Shown: piece after piece, positions 54,010-64,000 of the stretch
How the letters are laid out: every line of letters starts with the position of its first letter
Numbering within the stretch: the stretch's first letter is position 1
Assembly: GCA_033856025.1 (NCBI GenBank)
Contig: JAWVFQ010000033.1
Coordinates: 1-64,000 of the forward strand
DNA length: 64,000 nt
Source of the DNA: AC-38 sp033856025
GTDB taxonomy: Bacteria > Actinomycetota > Thermoleophilia > Solirubrobacterales > Solirubrobacteraceae
Direction of reading: 5' to 3'
The notes under the pieces: generated by a model
What the model was told of the DNA's origin: nothing
Databases searched by the model: none
Seen by the model: only the letters and a program-made list of their open reading frames with translations
Position numbers and translations under genes: made by a program

Positions 54010-54982
54010 GGTCCGCATCGACGCGCTCACCGGCCTCAAGGTCGTGGTGGCGGGCGACCGGGCGACCCGCCCCGGCGGGGGCTTCTCGGTCGAGCCGGCG
54101 CCGCCCGTCGACCCGGAGACCGACCCCTTCCTCGAGGGCCACGAGGACCGCACCCCGCCCGAGGTCCACGCCGTGCGCCCGGGCGCCGGCCCGCCCGACT
54201 CCCCGGGCTGGACCGTGCGCGTCGTCCCCAACCTGTATCCCGCGTTCGCTCCCGACGCCACGGCCCCCGCGCCCGACGCCAACCCGGACCTGTTCGGCGC
54301 CCAGCCCGCGACCGGGGGTCACGAGGTGATCGTCAACGCTCCCGACCCGGTCTCCACGCTGGCCGAGCTGGCCCCCGAGCAGGTGGCGGCGGCGCTGGAC
54401 GCCTGGCGCGCCCGGATGCGCGCGCACCGCGACGCGGCCTACGTCCACGTGATGGTCAACGAGCGCCGCGAGGCCGGGTCCTCGCTGCCCCACACGCACG
54501 CCCAGCTCTACGCGCTCGACTTCGTCCCCGCCGCCATCGCGCGCGAGCGCGAGCGCTTCGGCGCCTACGCCACCCGCACCATGGGCCAGAACCTGCTCGA
54601 GGACGTGCTCCAGGAGGAGGTCCGCCGCCGCGACCGGATCGTCGCCATCGACGAGGACGCGGTGCTGCTGTGCCCGTGGGCCTCGCGCTTGCCCTTCCAG
54701 CTCATGCTCGTCCCCCGGCGGCCCCGCGCGCGCTTCGAGGACGACGGCCCGACCGGCGCCGCGCTGCTGCACGACGGCCTGCGACGGCTGGAGCGCCGCC
54801 TGGGCGCCGGCCCGCCGCTCAACCTCTGGGTCCGCACGGCGCCGCGCGGCGCGGACTCGTGGTGCTGGCGCATCGACGTCGTGCCCCGTCTCACCCACCT
54901 GGCCGGCCTGGAGCTCGGGACCGGCGTGCACCTCAACATCCTGGCGCCCGAGCGGGCGGCCGCCGAGCTGCGCGACGCGTGA
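54002..54982 (+). CDS. GalT-like HIT-superfamily nucleotidyltransferase/phosphorylase
   Basis: A 326-residue protein with the GalT layout. RIDALTGLKVVVAGDRATRP (N-terminus) corresponds to the family RxDPLTGxWVIVAxxR. DPFLEGHEDRTPPEV stands where GalT has CPFCPGNE, so the structural zinc cysteines are missing. The active site LPHTHAQLYAL is an H-x-H-x-Q motif with the nucleophilic histidine. It probably acts on a sugar or nucleoside phosphate. The TTG start at 54002 overlaps the GNAT gene; the stop overlaps the transporter start. Confidence 0.75.
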   Translation: MPEVRIDALTGLKVVVAGDRATRPGGGFSVEPAPPVDPETDPFLEGHEDRTPPEVHAVRPGAGPPDSPGWTVRVVPNLYPAFAPDATAPAPDANPDLFGAQPATGGHEVIVNAPDPVSTLAELAPEQVAAALDAWRARMRAHRDAAYVHVMVNERREAGSSLPHTHAQLYALDFVPAAIARERERFGAYATRTMGQNLLEDVLQEEVRRRDRIVAIDEDAVLLCPWASRLPFQLMLVPRRPRARFEDDGPTGAALLHDGLRRLERRLGAGPPLNLWVRTAPRGADSWCWRIDVVPRLTHLAGLELGTGVHLNILAPERAAAELRDA

Positions 54983-55899
54983 TCGCGGTCGCGGCGACGA
55001 TCGCCGCCGCCGTCGCGATCGGCGTCGCGACGGAGCGGCGCTGGCCCCGGGCGGCGCCGGGCCTGGCCCGCGGGGTCTTCGCCGCGATGCTCTACACGCT
55101 CGTCCCATTCATCGTCTTCTTCAACATCGCGCGGCTTCACATCGACGCCAACGTGGGCGGCGGGATCGTCCTCGCGTACACCATGCTGGCGCTCGCCGGG
55201 CTGGCCGCGTGGTGGATGGCGACGCGGCTCCTGCGGCTGTCGCGTCCCGCCACCGGCTCGGTGGTCGCGGCCACGATGCAGGTGAACACCGGCTACGTCG
55301 GGCTCCCGCTCGTCGTGGTCCTGCTGGGCTCCGGCCACCTCGGCGAAGCCGCCGCGTACGACGCGCTGGTCACCGCGCCGTGGCTGTTCGGGCCGGTGTT
55401 CGCGGTCGGCGCGGCCTTCGGCTCGGCGGCGGGCCAGGGGGCGCGCGAGCGCACGCGCGCGTTCTTCGCCCGCAACCCGCCGCTGCTCGCGGTCACCGCC
55501 GCGCTGCTGGCCCCGGACTCGCTGGCGCCGGACTTCATGGTCCACGCGTCGCGCATCGCCGTCCTGGGCCTGGTGCCGCTGGGCTTCTTCGCCGTGGGCA
55601 TAACCCTGGCGACGGAGGCCGAGGAGGGCGTGCCGGTGTTCCCGCCGCCGCTCACCCGGCCGGTGGCCACGGTGCTCGGGCTGCGCCTCCTGGCGGCGCC
55701 CGCGCTGCTCTACCTGCTCGCGCTGCCGCTGATCGACCTCCCCCACTCCTACCTGCTGCTGGCCGCCATGCCCTGCGGGATCAACACGCTGGTCGTGGCC
55801 CACGCCTACGGCCTGGACATGCGGATCGCCGCGGGCGCCGTGGCCTGGAGCACCGGACTGGTGGTGGCCGTCGCGCTCGCCGCCTCGCTGGTGACCTAG
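54979..55899 (+). CDS. AEC-family (auxin efflux carrier-like) transporter
   Basis: A 306-residue membrane protein with about ten hydrophobic segments in two repeats of five. The MQVNTGYVGLPLVVVLLG and MPCGINTLVVAHAYG segments, with their Asn-Gly and Pro breaks in discontinuous helices, are typical of the AEC/bile-acid-like fold. The substrate is probably an organic anion (inference from family). GTG 54979 overlaps the GalT-like stop by four bases. The dtd gene follows by 11 bases. Confidence 0.85.
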   Translation: MIAVAATIAAAVAIGVATERRWPRAAPGLARGVFAAMLYTLVPFIVFFNIARLHIDANVGGGIVLAYTMLALAGLAAWWMATRLLRLSRPATGSVVAATMQVNTGYVGLPLVVVLLGSGHLGEAAAYDALVTAPWLFGPVFAVGAAFGSAAGQGARERTRAFFARNPPLLAVTAALLAPDSLAPDFMVHASRIAVLGLVPLGFFAVGITLATEAEEGVPVFPPPLTRPVATVLGLRLLAAPALLYLLALPLIDLPHSYLLLAAMPCGINTLVVAHAYGLDMRIAAGAVAWSTGLVVAVALAASLVT

Positions 55900-55910
55900 A
55901 GTCGGCTGCG

Positions 55911-56327
55911 ATGCGCGCGCTCGTCCAGCGGGTGACCCGGGCCTCGGTGGCGGTGGACGGCGAGGGGGTGGCGCAGATCGGACCGGGGCTGCTCGTCCTG
56001 CTCGGGGTCCACCGCGACGACGACGAGGCGCGGGCCGACCGCCTGGCCGACAAGGTGCGCGCGCTGCGCGTGTTCCCCGACGCCGAGGGGCGGATGAACG
56101 AGGCGCTCGGCGACCGCGAGGTCCTGTGCGTCAGCCAGTTCACGCTGTACGGCGACGCGCGCCGCGGGAACCGGCCGTCCTACGTCCGGGCGGCGCCGCC
56201 CGACCGCGCGGAGCCGCTCTACGAGCGCTTCCGCGAGCGCCTGGGCGCCCAGGGAGGCGTGTTCGGAGCCGCCATGACCGTGGAGCTGGTCAACGACGGC
56301 CCCGTCACGCTTCTGCTCGAGCTCTAG
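55911..56327 (+). CDS. dtd: D-aminoacyl-tRNA deacylase
   Basis: A 138-residue DTD that removes D-amino acids (and glycine mischarged on tRNA-Ala) from tRNA. MRALVQRVTRASVAVDG is the conserved N-terminus, VSQFTLYGDARRGNRP carries the SQFTLYGD motif, and VELVNDGPVTL carries the NDGPVT motif (the Gly-cisPro dipeptide, usually GP). It overlaps the convergent DUF4234 gene by four bases at the stop codons. Confidence 0.94.
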   Translation: MRALVQRVTRASVAVDGEGVAQIGPGLLVLLGVHRDDDEARADRLADKVRALRVFPDAEGRMNEALGDREVLCVSQFTLYGDARRGNRPSYVRAAPPDRAEPLYERFRERLGAQGGVFGAAMTVELVNDGPVTLLLEL

Positions 56328-56815
56328 CCGGCGGCGGGCGGCTGCGTCTCCGTGGCCGGGGCGGGCGTCTCCACCGGCGGGGTGGTGGGCGCGGGGGGCA
56401 GCGAGCTCGCGCCGCTGGACTGCGCCTGCAGGACCTCGTTGAAGTCGCGCTGGAGCAGGTAGTAGCCCACGGGCGACAGCAGGATGGTCAACAGGAAGCC
56501 CAGGCCGGGCTCCATGCCCTCCTGCCCCGTCAGCCGCTCGGCGGCCTGCTTGCGCTTCCACGTGTTGTAGAAGGACAGGAACGGCGGGACGATGATGATC
56601 CAGCCGACGAGGACGGCCAGCAGCGAGGTCCCGGGGCTCGTGCCGAGCTCCTCGGTGTTGCGGGCCTTGCCCAGCTCGGCCATCTCCTTGTTGATCTTGT
56701 AGTACCAGACGATGCTGTAGATCCCGAGCGTGACGAACGGCAGCAGGGCCGGGGCCAGCGGGTTGCGGATCTTCGCAACCTCGTTCGTGCCGGCGATCTG
56801 AACTTCTTCAGCCAT
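56324..56815 (-). CDS. DUF4234 membrane protein
   Basis: A 163-residue protein. IRNPLAPALLPFVTLGIYSIVWYYKINKEM is seen here as a first membrane segment (PALLPFVTLGIYSIVWYY) flanked by charged residues, matching DUF4234. Two further membrane segments follow (LLAVLVGWIIIVPPFL and GLGFLLTILLSPVGYYLL). A Pro/Thr-rich cytoplasmic or exposed tail of about 30 residues ends the protein. Its function is unknown. GGAGAT nine bases upstream of ATG 56815 is a good ribosome site. Confidence 0.85.
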   Translation of the reverse strand: MAEEVQIAGTNEVAKIRNPLAPALLPFVTLGIYSIVWYYKINKEMAELGKARNTEELGTSPGTSLLAVLVGWIIIVPPFLSFYNTWKRKQAAERLTGQEGMEPGLGFLLTILLSPVGYYLLQRDFNEVLQAQSSGASSLPPAPTTPPVETPAPATETQPPAAG

Positions 56816-57523
56816 ATGGCGAAATCTCCTAGGTGTACGGCGGCGGGGGTCCCCGTCCGCAGCCGCGATCCTCTCAGCGACGACGGACGAGCGTCAACCC
56901 TCCCGGACACATAGGCTCCGGCCCATGCCGCCGACCGACCGCTTCGTTCCCCGCTTCGCCGCCGAGCCGCCCCAGGAGGGGCTGCCCTACGGCCGCTGGG
57001 CCCACCGGCTCTCCGACCTCTTCTACGCGGCCTGCGCCGAGATCGAGAGCGACGAGGAGGACCTGGGCGAGCCCGGGGACATCGCGTGGTACCCCGACCG
57101 CACCTACGGCGGGCGGACGTACGTCCCGGCCACCGCCCCCACGTCGACGGGGCACGAGCTGTTCGGCTACGTGTCCTTCCTCCCCGGCGAGGCCGACGGC
57201 GAGCCGTCGGAGTTCGAGGCCACCGCGGACGTCACGGCCGAGACCGCCGACCGCCACCCGGAGTGGTCCATCGACCTGACCGACGAGGCCATCGGCGGCT
57301 GGCGCGGCGAGGCCGGCAAGGCGGCGAGCATCGCGCTCGTGTGGGGCCGCCCCCTGGTCGGCGGCGGCGCGATCGCCACGGCCGAGCTGGCCGGGCTGGC
57401 GGTCGACCAGTGCGAGCTGGTGGAGGAGCGCTTCACGCTCATCGCGCCCGACGACTACCGGGGCGACCTGCTCGACGTGCGCGTCTTCGACCGCAATGGG
57501 CGCGAGCTGGCGTCCGAGTCGCT

Positions 57524-59369
<1,846 letters not shown>

Positions 59370-59373
<4 letters not shown>

Positions 59374-60332
59374 GCGTAGCGCACCCGCGGATCGAGGAAG
59401 GCGTACACGACGTCCACCACCAGGTTGGCGAAGACGATGAAGAAGGCGCCGAACAGGACCGTGCCCTGGATCACCGGCAGGTCGGAGTGCTGGATGGCGT
59501 CGTAGGCCAGCCGCCCGATCCCGGGGATGTTGAACACCCTCTCGGTGAGGATCGCGCCGCCGAGCAGGATCCCGATGTCCAGCCCCAGAACGGTGACGAC
59601 GGGTGTGATGGCCGCCCGGACCCCGTGATTGAGGACGACCTGGCGCTCGGGCAGCCCCTTGGCCCGGGCCGTGCGGATGTAGTCCTCGCCCATGGTCTCC
59701 AGCAGGTTGGCCCGCAGCAGCCGGGCGTAGAACGCGGCGAAGCTGGCGGCGAGGACGAGCCACGGCAGGACCAGGGACCCCAGCCACTTCCCCGGGTCGT
59801 CGGTGAGCGGCCGGTAGGAGCCGGCGCCGGGGAAGACCGGGAAGCGCCCGATGTCGCTGGCGAACAGGTAGAGCGAGATCAGGCCGAGCCAGTAGACCGG
59901 GGCCGAGATCGCGACCAGCGACGCGCCCATCGCGAGCCGGTCCGAGAGCCGGCGGCGGCGCAGGGCGGACAGGATTCCCACCGGCAGGCCCACCGCCAGC
60001 CAGATGACCACCGCCCCCGCGGTCAGCGAGAGCGTGGCCGGCAGCCGGTCGACGATCTGCTGGCGGACCGGCGCGCTGTTCTGGTAGCTGAAGCCGAAGT
60101 CGAAGTGCAGCACGACCTGCTTCATGTACAGCCAGTACTGCGTGTAGATCGGCCTGTCGAGGCCGAGGTGCTCACGGATCTGCTGGACGAGCTGCGGGCT
60201 CGCGGTGCGCCCCGCGCGCAGCGTCGCCGGGTCGGCCGACGGCAGGCTGTAGAAGATCAGGAAGGTGACCGCGCTCACCACGAGGAGGAGCACGACCATC
60301 CAGGCGACCCGGCGGGCTATGTAGCGGGCCAT
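59370..60332 (-). CDS. ABC transporter permease (DppB type)
   Basis: A 320-residue permease with six membrane helices. The N-terminus YIARRVAWMVVLLLVVSAVTFLIF is the first helix (read as RRVAWMVVLLLVVSAVTFL). The coupling loop EDYIRTARAKGLPERQVVLNHGVR is the EAA motif of DppB proteins. It is located 12 bases after the substrate-binding gene, with an overlapping stop into the dppD-like gene. Confidence 0.92.
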
Positions 60333-60344
60333 GCCGCGTCCCGG

Positions 60345-62084
60345 CTACTTCAGCGACGTGAACGACAGGTCGTAGGCCGCGTTCCATCTCGCGATCACGC
60401 CCTGCACGTCCTTGGACTGGATGTTGGGGACGTTGTCCCACAGGAAGGGGATCGCGGCCGCCTGCTCGGTGATCATCCGGTCGACCTCGCCCCAGGCCTT
60501 GGCCCGGGCCGCCGGCTGCGTCTCGGCCTGCGCGCGATCCATGGCCGCGTTGACCTTCGGGTCGTTGAACTGCGACCAGTTCACGTTGTTCTCCGGCTGG
60601 ATCGCCGCTCCGTTGAACGTCGGGTACAGCCACGCGTAGCCGTCGGGGAAGTCCGGCAGCCAGCCGACGTCCGCGCACACCTGCACCTTCTGCGCCGGGA
60701 CGTCGCAGTACTTCGTGTGCACGGTCTCGTGGGAAACGCTGCGGAACTTCACCTTGAAGCCCAGGTTCTTGAGGTTCTGGAGCGTGACCTGGGCGGCCTT
60801 GGCCGCCGGGTCGGCGTTGTCGCCGATCATCGTGATCGGCGGCCCGGAGAACTTCCCCGAGGCGTGGCCCGCCAGCTTGAGGTACTTCGCCGCGACCTTC
60901 ATGTCGCCCCGCGGGTTCGCCAGGAAGTCGGCGCCCGGCCCCTTGGCCCCGCCGGCCTCCTCGAAGCCCGGCGCGCCGGGCGCCAGGAAGTGCGTCGCGA
61001 TCTGCCCCGCGATCGGACCGCCCCGCGTGAGCTGCATCGCCACGCGGTCGGTGGCCGCGATCGCGGCCTTGCGCACGTTGACGTCGTCGAAGGGCGCGAG
61101 CTTCGTGTTCAGCGAGACGTAGCGATTCCCCAGGGGCGTGAAGGAGATCTGGTCCTTGCGCTTGGTCGCGCCGAGCTTGACGATGGGCGCCGCGGGCGTG
61201 TCGCCGTTGACCTGATGGGTGCCCGTGAGGATCTGCCGGCCGGCGACGTTGGGGTCCGCGCCGACCGTCCAGGTCACCGCGTCGAGGTAGGCGGGCCGGT
61301 AGTCGGTCTTCGGGTCCCAGTTCGAGTTGCGCGCCAGGGACAGGCTCTTGCCGGCGGCGTACTTGGCGATGACGTACGGACCGGTGAAGGCCTGCTTGGT
61401 GGGGTCGGAGTCGTAGCCGCTGGGCGACTTCTCGTCGAGCTTCTTGCTCTCGATGTAGTCCTTGGGCACGGGCGCGCTCAGCGGCAGGGTCAGCGCGCCG
61501 GCCATCGTCGCGGCGAACGGCTTGGTGAGCTTGAAGACGATCGTGGTGTCGTCCGGCGTCTGGATGCCGGAGATCGGCCCGCCCTTGGCCTTGTCGGCGC
61601 CCTCGATGGCGCCGAAGTAGCTGGGTGCGTACCCGTTGGCGACGTTGGGATTGAAGCCGCGCTCGATCGCGTACTTGACGTCCGCGCTCGTCACCTCCCG
61701 GTCCACGGGCGGGCTGTAGCGCACGCCGGACCGGATCTTGACCGTCACCGTCTTGTCGTCGGCCGAGACCTGGGGCGCCGCGGCCGCGAGGTCCGGGACG
61801 GGGTTCGCGGGATCCTCCGGCTTGAAGGAGTACAGGGGCCGGTGCACCGCGTACACGACCTCGTAGTCGAGCTGGAAGTACGAGCTGCCCGGGTCGAGGT
61901 GCGCGAAGCCCTCGGCCGACTGGACCTTCAGGGCCCCGCCCTTCTTCTGGCCCGCGACCGGCTTGGTCTCGGCGTTGCCCCCGGCGCTGCCGTTCTGGCT
62001 GCTCGAGCCGCAGGCGGCCAGGATCGATGCGCAGGCCACAACGGAAGCGGTGGAGGCGACGGCGCCTCGGAGTCTCGTCGTCAT
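60345..62084 (-). CDS. ABC transporter substrate-binding lipoprotein (SBP family 5)
   Basis: A 579-residue lipoprotein. The signal peptide ends in the lipobox ILAAC, giving C25 as lipid anchor. GGALKVQSAEGFAHLDPG and DYEVVYAVHRPLYSF form the N-terminal lobe. DVKYAIERGFNP and AFTGPYVIAKY are SBP_bac_5 features. A disulfide is plausible in KYCDVPAQKVQVCADV. The ligand is probably a peptide or similar solute. GAAAGGACG precedes ATG 62084. Confidence 0.92.
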   Translation of the reverse strand: MTTRLRGAVASTASVVACASILAACGSSSQNGSAGGNAETKPVAGQKKGGALKVQSAEGFAHLDPGSSYFQLDYEVVYAVHRPLYSFKPEDPANPVPDLAAAAPQVSADDKTVTVKIRSGVRYSPPVDREVTSADVKYAIERGFNPNVANGYAPSYFGAIEGADKAKGGPISGIQTPDDTTIVFKLTKPFAATMAGALTLPLSAPVPKDYIESKKLDEKSPSGYDSDPTKQAFTGPYVIAKYAAGKSLSLARNSNWDPKTDYRPAYLDAVTWTVGADPNVAGRQILTGTHQVNGDTPAAPIVKLGATKRKDQISFTPLGNRYVSLNTKLAPFDDVNVRKAAIAATDRVAMQLTRGGPIAGQIATHFLAPGAPGFEEAGGAKGPGADFLANPRGDMKVAAKYLKLAGHASGKFSGPPITMIGDNADPAAKAAQVTLQNLKNLGFKVKFRSVSHETVHTKYCDVPAQKVQVCADVGWLPDFPDGYAWLYPTFNGAAIQPENNVNWSQFNDPKVNAAMDRAQAETQPAARAKAWGEVDRMITEQAAAIPFLWDNVPNIQSKDVQGVIARWNAAYDLSFTSLK

Positions 62085-63061
62085 GTGGCGTCCTTTCTGG
62101 GATTCAGGGCGTCCTGCAGGCCGTCGCCGACCAGGTTGAAGGCGAGCACGGTGAGGACCAACGCTACGCCCGGGAAGACCATGTACCACCAGGCGGTGTC
62201 GAAGATGGAGGTTGCGTCGGCGATCATCTGCCCCCAGCTGGCCTGCGGCGGCTGGACCCCGACGCCGAGGAACGAGAGCGCCGCCTCGAACAGGATGTTC
62301 GTGGGCACGATCAGGGTCGTGTAGACGATGATCGGCGCCACCAGGTTGGGCAGGATGTGGCGCGCCATGATGCGTCCGTTCGAGGCGCCGAGCGAGCGCG
62401 CCGCCTCGATGAAGTCGCGCTCGCGCAGCGACAGGACCTGACCGCGGATGATCCGCGCGATGTAGGGCCACGTGGCCAGCGCGATCACGAAGATGACGGT
62501 GGTCAGGCCGGGCTTGATCAGCCCACCCAGGCAACCGTTGCCCAGTGCGCAGGCCGAGGCCAGGCCGATGCCCAGCAGGAGGATCGGGAACGCGAGCAGC
62601 ACGTCCATCAGCCGCGACAGGATCGTGTCCACCCAGCCCCGGTAGAAGCCGGCGGCCATCCCCATCGCCGTCCCGACGACGACCGCGATGCCCGTGGAGA
62701 CGAAGGCGACCTCGAGCGAGACGCGCGCGCCGTAGATGACGCGGCTGAACACGTCGCGGCCCAGCTGGTCCACGCCGAACAGGTGCGCTCCGCTCGGGCC
62801 GGTGGGCGAGCCGAACTGGTCCAGCGCGGCGGTGGACTGCTGGTCGGGCGGCGGCGCGCCCACGACCTTGACCACCAGCGGCGCGGCGATGGCGACCACG
62901 AGCAGCGCGACGATGAAGCCCAGCGCGGCCAGCGCCACCCGGTCCCGGCGCAGACGGCGCCAGAACAGCGACAGCGGCGAGCGCGCCACCAGGGCGGCGT
63001 CCGGGTCCACGAGGGCCGGAAGCTCGAACGAGCCCTCACGGCTGATGTCCACGGAGCTCAA
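62081..63061 (-). CDS. ABC transporter permease (DppC type)
   Basis: A 326-residue permease. HLFGVDQLGRDVFSRVIYGAR is the DppC N-terminal motif (read as FGVDQLGRDVFSR), and the EAA loop ERDFIEAARSLGASNGRIM lies at about 215-233. Six membrane helices are visible. It is the first gene of the operon. The start is uncertain: TTG 63061 (used) or GTG 63052. The stop overlaps the substrate-binding gene start by four bases. Confidence 0.9.
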   Translation of the reverse strand: MSSVDISREGSFELPALVDPDAALVARSPLSLFWRRLRRDRVALAALGFIVALLVVAIAAPLVVKVVGAPPPDQQSTAALDQFGSPTGPSGAHLFGVDQLGRDVFSRVIYGARVSLEVAFVSTGIAVVVGTAMGMAAGFYRGWVDTILSRLMDVLLAFPILLLGIGLASACALGNGCLGGLIKPGLTTVIFVIALATWPYIARIIRGQVLSLRERDFIEAARSLGASNGRIMARHILPNLVAPIIVYTTLIVPTNILFEAALSFLGVGVQPPQASWGQMIADATSIFDTAWWYMVFPGVALVLTVLAFNLVGDGLQDALNPRKDAT

Positions 63062-63138
63062 CGTCCGTCACTTCGCGCCCCACGCCCCGGCTCCTGCCGC
63101 CCGGAGGGGCAGGCGGAGAGCGCCCTCGCATGCCTGAG

Positions 63139-63207
63139 TAGCGCTAACAGCTGCCATAATGGCGCTAAGTGATGGTGGAAATAGCGCAACTAATGGCGAT
63201 ATAGCGC
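63139..63207. promoter_or_regulatory. Repeat cluster in the dppC/fic divergent region
   Basis: The 147-base gap holds repeated short elements. The palindrome TAGCGCTA is at 63139-63146, GGCGCTAA at 63161-63168, and ATAGCGC at 63181-63187 and 63201-63207. TAATGGCG occurs at 63157-63164 and 63191-63198. CATAAT at 63155-63160 could be a -10 element. The arrangement suggests multiple operator half-sites next to the Fic gene. The binding protein is unknown. Confidence 0.45.
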
Positions 63208-63208
63208 G

Positions 63209-64000
63209 ATGCGGAGCTTCATCGACCTGGACGCGACCTTCGGCGGTCAACCCCGCGAGCTCGGGGTACTGCTCGCGCGGATCGACACGGGTCGGGGGCG
63301 CGAACAACTCTTCGAGGATCAGGTGCCGGAGGTTGTACGACAGCTATCGGAGAACGCGCGTATCGCCTCGATCACAGCCTCAAACGCGATCGAGGGCGTC
63401 GTGGTGGAAAGCGAGCGGGCGCTCAAGATCGCCAAGGGGTCTCCGCGGTTTCGCAACCGCAACGAGAAGGAGTTCGCCGGCTATCGCGACGCTATTGACG
63501 AGCTCACGCGACTCACACGCTACGACCCGCTGACCGTCCCGTTCGTCCTGCACCTTCACCGGCTGCTCTTCCAGCACGCCGGGGGCCGTGGCGGTCACCT
63601 CAAGACGGACCAGAACCTCATCGTCTCTTACGAGCATGGCCGCCGTGAGGTGGTATTCGAGCCGCCGCCACCCGAGGAAACCGAGTTCCTGCTCGGAGAG
63701 GCCCTCGCGCGATACACCGAGGCCAAGCGAGTCGAGGTGGCCCATCCACTGGTGCTGACCGGCGCACTCGTGCTCGACGTCCTCGCCATCCACCCGGTCG
63801 CCGACGGGAATGGTCGTCTTGCGCGGCTGCTCACCACGTACGAGCTTCTCGCCTCCGGCTATGGGGTGGCGCGGTACGTGAGCCTCGAGAAGCGGATCTA
63901 CGACTCCAAGAACACCTACTACCAGCGCCTCCGCGAGTCCCAGCAGGGCTGGCATACCGGCGAGCACACGATCTGGCCCTGGATCTCCTACCTCGCCACG
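63209..64000 (+). CDS. Fic-domain protein (3' end outside window)
   Basis: At least 264 residues, open to the right edge. The Fic motif reads H195-P-V-A-D-G-N-G-R203 (HPFxDGNGR with Val for Phe). Upstream, S58-N-A-I-E62-G63 fits the (S/T)-x3-E-(G/N) inhibitory helix of class II Fic enzymes, which blocks the ATP gamma-phosphate until displaced. Fic enzymes usually transfer AMP to protein hydroxyls. A winged HTH often follows this class but cannot be checked here. ATG 63209 is chosen as the first start after the repeat cluster. Codon use is less GC-rich (one line counted at about 63%). Confidence 0.88.
   Translation, partial: MRSFIDLDATFGGQPRELGVLLARIDTGRGREQLFEDQVPEVVRQLSENARIASITASNAIEGVVVESERALKIAKGSPRFRNRNEKEFAGYRDAIDELTRLTRYDPLTVPFVLHLHRLLFQHAGGRGGHLKTDQNLIVSYEHGRREVVFEPPPPEETEFLLGEALARYTEAKRVEVAHPLVLTGALVLDVLAIHPVADGNGRLARLLTTYELLASGYGVARYVSLEKRIYDSKNTYYQRLRESQQGWHTGEHTIWPWISYLAT

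Overview
This window is a gene-dense, very GC-rich chromosomal segment. Single 60-base lines counted by hand give about 75% GC in the long housekeeping genes and about 62-67% in a few islands. Frequent GTG and TTG starts, start/stop overlaps of the ATGA, GTGA and TGATG type, secreted fibronectin-like repeat proteins, an actinobacterial-type long RmlA and many actinobacterial families together suggest an actinomycete of the Thermoleophilia/Solirubrobacterales type (inference). No rRNA, tRNA, CRISPR array, insertion sequence or integrase was seen. No gene-free stretch reaches 300 bases; the largest gaps are about 110-190 bases.

Left part (1-11,000): the tail of rmlA, a small zinc-ribbon-like protein, rmlD and rmlB (dTDP-rhamnose); a PIG-V-like membrane mannosyltransferase; a TetR regulator coupled to a family 5 uracil-DNA glycosylase; then the Lhr helicase, a Nei-type glycosylase and a glycerophosphodiesterase. 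The glycosylase/helicase/glycosylase run looks like a DNA-repair cassette.

Signalling island (11,000-16,540): a NarL-type response regulator and membrane histidine kinase; on the other strand a zinc-ribbon/PAS protein and a MerR regulator with a B12-fold-like domain; a 29-residue membrane peptide; a membrane HD-GYP protein; and a BldC-like DNA-binding protein. The histidine kinase and the HD-GYP protein share a membrane sensor domain that aligns almost without gaps. This is the most interesting observation in the window.

Middle (16,600-41,640): ppk2, a lipoprotein, an alpha/beta hydrolase lacking its expected histidine, and fumC; a secreted fibronectin-like protein; succinate-semialdehyde dehydrogenase; acetolactate synthase; MaoC; a ZIP-like transporter; a 5'-3' exonuclease; a tightly packed minus-strand operon (M20 peptidase, DUF1385, nicotinate phosphoribosyltransferase, short FtsH, methylmalonyl-CoA epimerase, DUF3107-like, PAP2, YchF); RarA; an aldehyde dehydrogenase; a precorrin-2 dehydrogenase with a cysteine-rich N-terminus; MoaC; and a secreted seven-repeat cysteine protein.

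Right-centre (41,700-50,730): moaB, then an HTH-nucleotidyltransferase (MNT)/HEPN-like pair coupled by overlapping codons to a cytochrome c maturation and tetrapyrrole operon (ccmA-B-C-D, hemA, hemC, fused cobA-hemD, SAM hydroxide adenosyltransferase, birA). Heme synthesis, siroheme/corrin entry, and heme export and ligation are thus expressed from one continuous coupled set.

Right end (50,750-64,000): an unusual SF2 helicase with charged tails; GNAT, GalT-like, AEC transporter and D-aminoacyl-tRNA deacylase genes; a DUF4234 membrane protein; a five-gene peptide/nickel-type ABC transporter operon on the minus strand; and a Fic-domain gene that runs off the right edge behind a repeat-rich promoter.
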